Positions 18,931 through 27,038 of a stretch of DNA of 64,000 nucleotides are shown in pieces. The position numbers and the translations under genes were made by a program. Every line of letters begins with the position of its first letter. The stretch's first letter is position 1. The stretch is from Pseudomonas batumici (GTDB lineage Bacteria > Pseudomonadota > Gammaproteobacteria > Pseudomonadales > Pseudomonadaceae): the NCBI RefSeq assembly GCF_000820515.1, contig NZ_JXDG01000031.1:51464-115463 (forward strand). The letters are read 5' to 3'. The notes below the pieces were generated by a model. It was not told the DNA's origin. It saw only the letters and a list, made by a program, of their open reading frames with translations, and ran no database searches.

Positions 18931-21900
18931 ATGAGCCCTCCGATCACCCCGAGCGAGCCCCCCGCAGGCGCCGCCGCGTCGGTTTCACTGGAACACGCCA
19001 TCGAGCATTTTCTCCGCGACCTGCCCGACGAGACCGCCCGACGCATTCGGCTTGCCAGCGGTATCGACAGCCCCGCCTTGCGCGCCGCCTACAGCGAATC
19101 CCGACAGGTGCCGGCGCTGCTGCTCGACACCCGCGCACGCTTCGAACTGGAGCAGGAGATACAGCACTTCATCGACGGGCTGAGCCATGACCCTGCCCCC
19201 ATCTCCGGGGTGACGTCCCTGTACTGGCAGTTGCAACTGGTCAGCCTGGAACTGATCTGGCCAGCGACGAGTGTGTTGCAGGTGTACGACTCCCCCGGGG
19301 ATTCGGCCGCCGCCGAGTACGGCCCCGACCTGTCACCCAGCCTGCCGAGGGTGCGGGTCAGCCGGGCCCGGGTGCTCGATGGCACGCTGTGGAGCAGCGT
19401 TCTGCAACACATGAGCCCGGCCCAGAAAGAGTCACTGCTGGGCGCGCAGTACGCCACCCTCGAGACCCAGTTGTCGGCGCTCAAGCGCAAGGCTGCCCCC
19501 CTGCTGTCCTCTCGCCGGGAGGAACTGTTCGACAACCTCCATGCCTTCAGGCAGCAATCCCGTGATCCGCTGGTGAATCTGCTGCGCACCCGAATCCCCT
19601 TGCTCTCCCTGTCGGCGGCCCAGGAACTGCTCGCCAACTCGACCGAGCCTGACCTTCAGTCGCTGAAACTGTCCGAGGGCGAACTGAGCGAGCGTCAACG
19701 GCTCGACGCCCACTGGTATCTGCAAGAGGAACGCCTGAACCAGGCCTATGAGGGTCTCTTTCTGCAGAGCCGGCAGCGCAACGACGACACTCACCGGCTG
19801 ATACTGCACACCCTCGCCACCTTGCCGAACTGGCCGCCGAGCGGTGTGCGGCTGGACCTGCGCGACCAGACGCCGGACGGCGCCCTCCTGACCAGCGTCG
19901 GCGACCCACAGGCACAACAGATCCACCTCATCCTGCGCCGCGATGGCCACTTCACCCTGCATGCCGCCGAAGGTCTGGTGCAAGCACCGAAGCCCGACCT
20001 GCCCGCGGTCCTGGCGACCCTGCCCGACTCGCTGCGCAACCGACTCGGCCTGACGGACCGCCAGGCCATCCAGCGCCTGCTACGCCAGCACCCTCCTCTT
20101 TCACGCGCCCATCTACGCGCCTTGCTAGGACTCCCCCCCATGGAACCCTCACACCGTCTTTCCGATGGCAATGGCTACCAACAGGATCCCTCCACCAGCT
20201 TCGCCGCCCCCGACCCACTCGCCCAGAGCCAGCGAGCCACCTTCGATGCCCTGGCCGCCACCAATGAACGCACCCTGCTGCTGGCGCGCCAGCAGCCTAA
20301 TTTCCGCTGGTTCGCCGCGCTGCTCCTGGGCCGGCAACTGGCGCGCGACTTTCCCCAGGCGGCCTCGAAGGATCCCGATGGGATCTTCCTCAACACCTAT
20401 GAGCAAACCCTGTACTGGCCCCTGTCGGACACCGAAGAACGCGGCGAGCAGGTCCGCTATCGCGCTGTCAGGCAGTCGCGCACGCTGACGGAGGTCTTTA
20501 CCCGGCACCTGGCCGGCAATGTCCAGACGTTCGACCCGGCCACGAACGGCTTCTACGCCAACCCAACCGACGCCTACGCCGAACAGCAACTGAGTGGCCT
20601 GGACCTCGGGCGCTTCGGCAAAACCCTGGATGACGCGAGCCTTGGCTTCGACACGCGTCTTGCAGAACACCTGGACAGTTTCTGGATCAGTGCCGCGCCG
20701 CTGCTGCGGGAAAACCTGCAGACCCAGATTCGCCTGGAAGCGCAGTTGCGCGAACTGGATCTGAACCTGGATAAAAGCAACCGGGAGGACCTGGAGCGGG
20801 TCCTGGACCACCCCACCCATGAGCAACGCCTGAAAAAATTCCCCGGGAGCGGGCCGGTTCATGTCTACCGGATCGCCTTGCAACCGCAGGGCCTGATTCT
20901 GCAAGGCTGCCTGGTCATCACCCGCAGTCCCGATGAGGACACTTACAAACTGCCTGCGTTGCTCTATCAGATCGGTCGCGGCCTGGAGCAATTCACTTCG
21001 TTGCAGGCACTGAGGAAGAGCCTGGTCCAGCGCCTCGATGACGAGGTCGAGCGCGAATCGCTGCTCGATCTGCTGCCGCAGAGCCAGCGCACCTGGAGTC
21101 CCGCGAGCGCTGCCGATCGCAGCGCGCCGTTCAGCTTCCGGATCGAAGAAGGCGATCCCTTCCAGCGCCTGGTGGACGGCCTGCTCGCCAAGCAGAAAGC
21201 CGATTTCATCGATACCTGGCGCTTCGCCAAAGGCGCTCCGGGCCTGCACAATGATGTCGGCGAGTTCGCCCGGCAAGTGAACGGCGCCATCAGCCTGGCC
21301 AGGTTGCTGGATATCGTCCCGGTCCTCAGGCGGCGCAATCGCGACCTGATGTTCAGCGACCTGTTGAACCGAATCAACAGCATCAGCCCGGACGAACAGA
21401 CCCGACTTGCCGCCTTGTGGCGGCCCACCCTGGAAGCCAACCCGGTCCCGGCTTCGCTCAGCGACCTGCCGGTCCTCAAGGCCTACGCCGCCGGTCTGCT
21501 GAAGACTCATCTGCAACAGCACTATCCCCAGGTCCTGATCGCCCCCGACAACATCGTGGTGCATGTCACTCGCACCACCCACCACCTGAGCCCGGCCTGG
21601 CAAAGCCATCCACCGGTCGACAGGGTACGTGCCCCCCGCAGTCTGTCGTTGACAGCCCTGGCGCTGGAGAACATCAAGGGCGTGCGCCTGGGCGAAACGG
21701 TCCGTTACAAGGCCGAAATCAGCAATCCGACAGGGCCTGCATTCAGCCTATCGGACAGCCAGGTGCGGGGTATCGTCACCGCCGTGGACGCACCTGGCCG
21801 CTACAAGACGCTGCTTGAGCAGAAACTGCTGGGCCCGGACCATGCGTCGCTGCGCGCGACCTGGCTCGAAGGGCAACGGGCACGGATGAAGCTGCAGGCC

Positions 21901-24558
21901 TATGTCGCGCGCCTGAGCGGGGATTTTCTCGATCCCAAGGACAGCGCCCTGGAGCGTGGCTACAGGCGCATCGAACATCTGCTCAAGTACCCCTCGGCAC
22001 AGCGCCGCCCGCTGCTGGATGGCTACGCGGTCCACGCCAACTACCTGATGCTCGGCGGTACGGACCAGGCACGCAACGGCATGACCATCGACGAGGTACT
22101 GGTCATCAGCACCAACGCCCCCGCCAGCACCTTGTTGCTCTACACGCCGCAAGCTCCCGATGGGAAAGCCTGGCGCGAGCTGGCGGATGCCTCGGCGATC
22201 AAGGCGTTGCTACGCCGGCAAGACTGGAAGAACTACTGTATCGCACGGGCCGCCCGGAACGAACAATGGGACCCAGCCAAGCTGTTCGCCCGTCAATTCC
22301 CGCTGGTCCGTTACGTTCCCATCGAAGGCGATCTGTTCACCACGCTGTACGAGGCCAGGGCCAGGCATCTGATCAACAGCGTGGAATACTTCGCAGCCAG
22401 CAACCAACGGGTGGGCAGTGAAACGCTCTGGTACTGGATCAACGCGGGCTGGCGCTTCGTCATGGAGGTAGTCCTCGCCGCTGCCCCCTTGCAGCTCAGC
22501 CTGCCGGTCTATCTGTTGCGTGGCATGTACGGCCTGGCCAACTTCGGCCAGGCACTTGCCCTGGGTCATCATCAGGAAGCCGAGGAGGCGCTGATCCAGA
22601 CGCTCCTTGACGCCGCGGCACCCTTTCCAATGCAACCGATCAGGCCCCTGTTGCGGCAGCTACGGTCGCTTCCCGGCGCGAAGACTTCCCGTCTGGTCAA
22701 GACCAGCCGGATCGGCGACGACGGTCTCCGAGAATCGCTGCTGACCGCGGAGCCTTCGACGGCGACATCCCTCAGGTCCCTGGCCTCGGACCTCAAGGAC
22801 TATGAAGTTCGCACGCCGCCGGAACTGGACTATACCCGCAACGGGCTGTTCGTCGACCGCGCGACACGCAAGGAACAGTACGTGAAACTGGAAGGCAAGT
22901 GGTACCGCACCGGCTCCCGGGGTGACAAGCGCTACGTGCTCAAGGAACACTACTGGGCGGAAGACATCGAGCTCGTCCAGGTCGGCAACCATTGGCAGGC
23001 CCTGCCCAGGAATCGCCTGCTGGGCGGCGCACCCGAGACGGTCGGCACCGCACGTTATGAGATCCCGGCCGCTCACCGGGGGGCGCTCGAAGAGATCATT
23101 CGCTCGACCACCGCAAGGCTTGATCCTGCTTGGGTTGTTCCGAGTGCTACCGCACTGGAGCGGCAGGCCGCCGCGCAAGTGCACTCAATCTCGCAACGGT
23201 TGCTTGAAGACGCACACAGTTTCTTCGCCGAAAGACCGCTCCCCGTGGCCAGAACACTGGCGCCCGACCTGCTGGAGGCCGGGCTGGCAACACAACTGAT
23301 CGGACGTGGCTACCGGACCGGGAACGGTATCGTCCTCAGTGCCGCCTACCGGGGAAGAGGCGGCCGCAGGTTCCTGATCGACAACATGCAGTCGCTCGCC
23401 ACGGAACACCAGGTCAAGACCCTGTACCTGGAAAACCTCCTGACGGACTTCGACCAGGTTCACCTCAATGATTTCCATCGTACCGGCGTCATGCCCCAAC
23501 GCCTGAGGGACACACTGAGACGGCAGGATGCCGCTCAGGGCATCGACCCGAACGGCCCGCACGCATTGCATGAGGTGATTCGCAGCGCCCAGGAGAATGG
23601 CATTCGCGTCCAGGCGCTCGACTGTGCCACGAGCTACCGCCAGGGCCTGGGCGGCTACACCCCGGATCGGGCCAAAACCCTGAAATACTATGGCCGCCAA
23701 GTCATCATTGCGGACCAACTGCAACAGGGCCCGCATCGCTGGATGGCCCTGACCCAGGACTCACACGCCGGCGCCCTGCGCCGCGAGCCGGGCCTGGCCG
23801 ACCTGTTGGGGGCCGTCAACCTGCGAACTGTCGATGTCGGCGGGCAACCCTTGCCGTTGCGCGTCCTGCGTGATCCAGGAGAGTTCACCCAAGGCAAATA
23901 CGCACAGGATATCCAGCCAGTACAAGGCGATGCGAAGCTGGAAGTGAACGTGGCGCCCCAAGCTCTGCCCCAGGTACCGAAGCCTCACAGGGGGCTGCTG
24001 ATCAAGCCCGGGGATTTCCTACTCGAACAAACCGGCGATCAGTACACGATCGTCTACCGGCCGATCGATCCCCAGAACCCTGGACGCCAGTTGGTCGCGC
24101 GGGAGCAGCCGGTGATACGGAGCCAGCTTCCCGACGGTTCAGAGGTGTTTCATATCGATCTCGAGGGCCCTCTGAACATCAAGATCCGTGGAATCCAATA
24201 CAAAAGCATTGACGACCTGATATGGGTACTCAAGCAAGCCGATATGCAACAAGTGGTCGAACTCAGCAGCGTCAACTACCTGCGCCAGCCCAGGCTCGAC
24301 ACCCATCCAAAACTCACCCAGGCAGGCATGTTCACTATCGAAATGGCCCCGCAGGGGCCTGTGATCATCAATCGTTCCAAGAACCGCGCCCTGGTCACGA
24401 CGCTTATCCGAACCGACAGGGGCACTGGCAAGTTCTATATCGTTCATCCGCGCTGGGGATTCAACGAAACCCGGCTGTTCGCCAGCATCGACGACCTGAG
24501 CCAGGCGCTGGTCAAGGAGGTGGCGCTGGTACGCCTGGTCGAATCCACCAACGTCTGA
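18931..24558 (+). CDS. Giant membrane-targeted effector/dermonecrotic toxin-like protein
   Basis: From the ATG at 18931 (AAGGA upstream) the protein has 1875 residues. No signal peptide, RTX repeat or VgrG/PAAR module is seen. The N-terminal 1150 residues are largely helical and match the large dermonecrotic-toxin-like proteins of Pseudomonas. A hydrophobic stretch (VVLAAAPLQLSLPVYLLRGM, about 1178-1200) may insert in membrane. About 1305-1375 is a beta-rich module (QYVKLEGKWYRTG). About 1455-1640 resembles the C2-like domain of Pasteurella multocida toxin relatives (FLIDNM, TLYLENLLTDF, RVQALDCATSYR). Two related SIDDL-containing modules end the protein (about 1685-1770 and 1795-1865). Its stop is one base from the convergent regulator's stop. 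It interrupts the aru region. Target and delivery are unknown. Confidence 0.75.
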   Translation: MSPPITPSEPPAGAAASVSLEHAIEHFLRDLPDETARRIRLASGIDSPALRAAYSESRQVPALLLDTRARFELEQEIQHFIDGLSHDPAPISGVTSLYWQLQLVSLELIWPATSVLQVYDSPGDSAAAEYGPDLSPSLPRVRVSRARVLDGTLWSSVLQHMSPAQKESLLGAQYATLETQLSALKRKAAPLLSSRREELFDNLHAFRQQSRDPLVNLLRTRIPLLSLSAAQELLANSTEPDLQSLKLSEGELSERQRLDAHWYLQEERLNQAYEGLFLQSRQRNDDTHRLILHTLATLPNWPPSGVRLDLRDQTPDGALLTSVGDPQAQQIHLILRRDGHFTLHAAEGLVQAPKPDLPAVLATLPDSLRNRLGLTDRQAIQRLLRQHPPLSRAHLRALLGLPPMEPSHRLSDGNGYQQDPSTSFAAPDPLAQSQRATFDALAATNERTLLLARQQPNFRWFAALLLGRQLARDFPQAASKDPDGIFLNTYEQTLYWPLSDTEERGEQVRYRAVRQSRTLTEVFTRHLAGNVQTFDPATNGFYANPTDAYAEQQLSGLDLGRFGKTLDDASLGFDTRLAEHLDSFWISAAPLLRENLQTQIRLEAQLRELDLNLDKSNREDLERVLDHPTHEQRLKKFPGSGPVHVYRIALQPQGLILQGCLVITRSPDEDTYKLPALLYQIGRGLEQFTSLQALRKSLVQRLDDEVERESLLDLLPQSQRTWSPASAADRSAPFSFRIEEGDPFQRLVDGLLAKQKADFIDTWRFAKGAPGLHNDVGEFARQVNGAISLARLLDIVPVLRRRNRDLMFSDLLNRINSISPDEQTRLAALWRPTLEANPVPASLSDLPVLKAYAAGLLKTHLQQHYPQVLIAPDNIVVHVTRTTHHLSPAWQSHPPVDRVRAPRSLSLTALALENIKGVRLGETVRYKAEISNPTGPAFSLSDSQVRGIVTAVDAPGRYKTLLEQKLLGPDHASLRATWLEGQRARMKLQAYVARLSGDFLDPKDSALERGYRRIEHLLKYPSAQRRPLLDGYAVHANYLMLGGTDQARNGMTIDEVLVISTNAPASTLLLYTPQAPDGKAWRELADASAIKALLRRQDWKNYCIARAARNEQWDPAKLFARQFPLVRYVPIEGDLFTTLYEARARHLINSVEYFAASNQRVGSETLWYWINAGWRFVMEVVLAAAPLQLSLPVYLLRGMYGLANFGQALALGHHQEAEEALIQTLLDAAAPFPMQPIRPLLRQLRSLPGAKTSRLVKTSRIGDDGLRESLLTAEPSTATSLRSLASDLKDYEVRTPPELDYTRNGLFVDRATRKEQYVKLEGKWYRTGSRGDKRYVLKEHYWAEDIELVQVGNHWQALPRNRLLGGAPETVGTARYEIPAAHRGALEEIIRSTTARLDPAWVVPSATALERQAAAQVHSISQRLLEDAHSFFAERPLPVARTLAPDLLEAGLATQLIGRGYRTGNGIVLSAAYRGRGGRRFLIDNMQSLATEHQVKTLYLENLLTDFDQVHLNDFHRTGVMPQRLRDTLRRQDAAQGIDPNGPHALHEVIRSAQENGIRVQALDCATSYRQGLGGYTPDRAKTLKYYGRQVIIADQLQQGPHRWMALTQDSHAGALRREPGLADLLGAVNLRTVDVGGQPLPLRVLRDPGEFTQGKYAQDIQPVQGDAKLEVNVAPQALPQVPKPHRGLLIKPGDFLLEQTGDQYTIVYRPIDPQNPGRQLVAREQPVIRSQLPDGSEVFHIDLEGPLNIKIRGIQYKSIDDLIWVLKQADMQQVVELSSVNYLRQPRLDTHPKLTQAGMFTIEMAPQGPVIINRSKNRALVTTLIRTDRGTGKFYIVHPRWGFNETRLFASIDDLSQALVKEVALVRLVESTNV

Positions 24559-24559
24559 T

Positions 24560-25285
24560 TCAAGCCGCCCTTGAGGTCCGGGCGGTGAACAGATAGCCCG
24601 CCCCATGGATGGTCATGATCAGTTCCGGCGCGGCCGGGTTGTCATGGAGCTTGCGCCGCAGGCGCCCGACCAGGACATCGATGGAGCGGTCGCTGGGCAG
24701 CCATTCGCGGTTGCGCAACTGCTCCATCAACTGGTCGCGGCTCAGCGTGTGGCCACTGTTGCGCATAAACACGTTGAGCAACTGGAACTCACCGTGGCTG
24801 AGCAGGGTTTCACTGCCGTCGCCGGCCTTCAGGCGACGGCGGTCGGCGTCCAGGGTCCAGTCGGCGAAATGCTCGAGGTGCGGGCTGGACAGCGTCGACA
24901 TGACCGGTTGCAGGTGACACACCCGGCGCGTCAGGTTGCGTGCACGGGAAACCAGCTCGCGCAGATTCAGGGGCGTATCCAGGTAGTCGTCGGCACCGCA
25001 CTCCAGGCCGGCGATCCGCTCGGCATCGTCGTTGTGCTCGCCGATGAGGATGATCCCGATCTCCGAGCGCTGCCGCCATTGGCGGGTCAGGTACAGGCTG
25101 TCCGCCCCCGGCAGCTGCCTATCGAGCAACACCAGCGCCACCGGGGAATGGCTCAGGCAGGCCTCGGCCTGCTCGGCGGAGTCGACACAGTGAACTTCAT
25201 ACCCATCCTGGGTCAGACACGCCTCCAACTGTTCACGGATCAGCCGATCGTCCTCGACGATCAGCACGCGCGGCATCACCTTCAT
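24560..25285 (-). CDS. OmpR-family response regulator with atypical receiver (AruR-like by context)
   Basis: The 241-residue protein has a receiver domain (RVLIVEDDRLIREQLEA, phospho-acceptor Asp in LVLLDRQLPG) and a C-terminal winged helix ending MTIHGAGYLFTAR. Two usually invariant receiver residues are replaced: the switch Thr/Ser position reads ILIGEHND and the Lys of the KP motif reads DYLDTPLNLREL. No sensor kinase gene is adjacent. In P. aeruginosa the aru/acyl-CoA cluster carries the AruR/AruS pair, so this may be the AruR equivalent, but the identity is inferred from neighbourhood only. Confidence 0.8.
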   Translation of the reverse strand: MKVMPRVLIVEDDRLIREQLEACLTQDGYEVHCVDSAEQAEACLSHSPVALVLLDRQLPGADSLYLTRQWRQRSEIGIILIGEHNDDAERIAGLECGADDYLDTPLNLRELVSRARNLTRRVCHLQPVMSTLSSPHLEHFADWTLDADRRRLKAGDGSETLLSHGEFQLLNVFMRNSGHTLSRDQLMEQLRNREWLPSDRSIDVLVGRLRRKLHDNPAAPELIMTIHGAGYLFTARTSRAA

Positions 25286-25364
25286 GACCTGGCTCCTGTT
25301 CGTGCCGCGAACGGCCGATGCTTGGAATTATGCGAAGCGGTAGGCATTTGCGATGCACTGTAGC

Positions 25365-25390
25365 GCTTGTTGAACAGTTGATCAACAAGC
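25365..25390. promoter_or_regulatory. Inverted repeat upstream of the response regulator
   Basis: Perfect 9-bp arms GCTTGTTGA (25365-25373) and TCAACAAGC (25382-25390) surround an 8-base centre. Inside lies TGAACAGTTGATCA (25371-25384), one base from the TRAAC-N4-GTTCA motif. It is 75-100 bp before the regulator start and just past the stop of TetR copy 2. No T-run follows on either strand, so an operator is preferred over a terminator. Confidence 0.45.
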
Positions 25391-25399
25391 CGCGAAAAG

Positions 25400-26032
25400 C
25401 TATTGGATGAAACGCCGGTAGCCGCCCATTTGCAGGCCATCGACCCAGGCTTCACAGATCTGCACGCCCTGGGCCGGGGAAAAGGTGCTGGGGTTGAGCC
25501 CGCATTCCAGCCACAGGCCGTCGAGCAAGGCGCTCAGGCCGATGGCCGCCAGGCCGCTATCGAACCCGCTCCAACCCTCCTCTTCGGCCAGTAGGGTCAG
25601 GGCATTGCCCACGATGGTGCGGTACTCGCCATAGGAGTGATCGTGCGCGCGGTTGATGGCCTCGGCGGTTTTCACCGCGCCCCAGAACGCCAGCCAGGCT
25701 TCGAGCAGTTCGGGGTCGAGCAGGCGCTCGGAGAACGACGCTTCGAAAAACGCCGACAGGTGCCGGCGGGCGCCACTGCCCGCCTTCGCCACCGAGTCGC
25801 GCAACAGGCCCATGACCTGCCCGGTGATCTGCAGGTAGGCATCGGCCACCAGTTCGTCCTTGCCGGCGTAGTGATGGCTGATCAAGCCCACCGACACCCC
25901 GGCTTCGGCGCAGATCTTGCGGATCGAGGTGCCGACAAAGCCGTACTTCTTCAGGCAACGCAAGGTCGCGGCGACCAGATTGGCCTTGCGCAATTCGGGG
26001 TCCATACGCAGAAAACGCGCTTCCTCGGCCAT
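25400..26032 (-). CDS. BetI-like TetR/AcrR-family regulator (copy 2)
   Basis: The regulator has 210 residues. The DNA-binding helices are SIRKICAEAGVSVGLISHHY at about residues 34-53. The C-terminal half (LLEAWLAFWGAVKTAEAIN, then LAAIGLSALLDGLWLECGLNPSTFSP) aligns throughout with the regulator at 9423, so the two are paralogues and probably recognise related operators. It sits 49 bp after the flavoprotein gene on the same strand. It likely controls part of the amino acid/acyl-CoA genes; the ligand is unknown. Confidence 0.87.
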   Translation of the reverse strand: MAEEARFLRMDPELRKANLVAATLRCLKKYGFVGTSIRKICAEAGVSVGLISHHYAGKDELVADAYLQITGQVMGLLRDSVAKAGSGARRHLSAFFEASFSERLLDPELLEAWLAFWGAVKTAEAINRAHDHSYGEYRTIVGNALTLLAEEEGWSGFDSGLAAIGLSALLDGLWLECGLNPSTFSPAQGVQICEAWVDGLQMGGYRRFIQ

Positions 26033-26080
26033 AGTGCTCCTGCCCTCTTCAAGGTCGATGGCTGACTGTACAACGTCATG

Positions 26081-26782
26081 TCAGCGGATGGGATACAGCG
26101 CCTCGTCGAACTGTGCCAGGCGCGGGAAGACCAGGGGACTGTCCTGGTCGAGGTTTTCCAGGCGCTGATGGTAACCGACCAGGAATTGCTCGCGGGCATC
26201 GGCACTGATATAGGGCACGTGCCAGGCCACGAACGGCGGCAGCACGTCGAGTCCGACATAGGCCAGGGTGCCACGCAGCAGCGGGCGCAACATGTCTTCC
26301 AGTGGGCCGTGGATCGCGTCCTCGCCGAACATGTGCTCGCGCCCGCCGAGGGTGACGCTGACCAGCGCTTTCTTGCCCGCCAGGCCGCCCTGGTCGTAGA
26401 AGCGCTTGCCGCCGTAGCAGACGCCGGACACCAGCACCCGGTCGATCCAGCCCTTGAGGATGGCCGGCACGGAGAACCAGTAGATCGGGAAATTGAGGAT
26501 CAGCAGGTCGGCCCAGAGCAGCTTGTCCAGTTCCTCCTGGATGTCCGGGGCGAGGCTCCGGGTCTTGACGCCGAGCCGTTGTTCCAGGGCGTAGACCAGG
26601 TAGTCGGGGTTGTCCCGGGCGGAGAAGTCCTCGGCGCTGGCGACCGGGTTCCAGTGCATGGCGTAGAGGTCGGACACGTTCACGGTGTGGCCCTGGGCTT
26701 GCAGGGTCTGGACCGCCTGGTCACGCAGCGCGGCGGTGAAGGATTGCGGTTCGGGGTGGGCGTGGACGATCAGTACGTTCAT
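26081..26782 (-). CDS. NAD(P)H-dependent quinone oxidoreductase (flavodoxin-like fold)
   Basis: The 233-residue protein starts MNVLIVHAHPEPQSFTAALR, the FMN/FAD-binding strand-loop of the NQO1/KefF family. LLILNFPIYWFSVPAILKGWIDRV is the conserved isoalloxazine-binding segment, and ALVSVTLGGREHMF follows. It should be a cytosolic two-electron quinone reductase. A quinone reductase gene also borders aruH in P. aeruginosa, so its presence here is part of a conserved neighbourhood whose metabolic reason is not obvious. Confidence 0.88.
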   Translation of the reverse strand: MNVLIVHAHPEPQSFTAALRDQAVQTLQAQGHTVNVSDLYAMHWNPVASAEDFSARDNPDYLVYALEQRLGVKTRSLAPDIQEELDKLLWADLLILNFPIYWFSVPAILKGWIDRVLVSGVCYGGKRFYDQGGLAGKKALVSVTLGGREHMFGEDAIHGPLEDMLRPLLRGTLAYVGLDVLPPFVAWHVPYISADAREQFLVGYHQRLENLDQDSPLVFPRLAQFDEALYPIR

Positions 26783-26847
26783 AAGGGGTTCCTGGGGGTC
26801 GAAAAATCTGTTTTCAGATCGGTCACTTATCTTGAAAACACCTTCCC

Positions 26848-27019
26848 CCTGTAGGAGCCGGCTTGCTGGCGATGAGGCCCTTGAATCATGGGGTGACCGT
26901 CAGGCCGCCATCGCTGGCAAGCCAGCTCCTACAGGGTTTTGCGTAATGCACAGAATCCGTGTTTGACGCCGGACTGTAGGAGCAGGCTTGTCGGGGCGCC
27001 GCATCGCAGCGATGAGGCC
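26848..27019. repeat. Cluster of three REP elements (256-bp gap)
   Basis: CTGTAGGAGCCGGCTTGCTG (26848-26878) faces an inverted copy GCTGGCAAGCCAGCTCCTAC (26904-26935). A third, GTAGGAGCAGGCTTGTCGGG (26974-27019), ends in the same CGCATCGCAGCGATGAGGC as the copy near 12450. The first two form a REPIN-like pair between the quinone reductase and ligase genes; nothing else is recognisable in 26783-27038. Confidence 0.8.
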
Positions 27020-27038
27020 AGCAAGATCGCCAAAAACC

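Noticed and set aside
23986..24540. SH2-like domains at the toxin C-terminus
   Set aside because: The GDFLLE and GMFTIE starts recall SH2 strand B, but the phosphate-binding Arg is absent in both.
25365..25390. Rho-independent terminator of the second TetR gene
   Set aside because: The 9-bp stem is not followed by a T-run on the minus strand and it contains the operator-like TGAAC motif.
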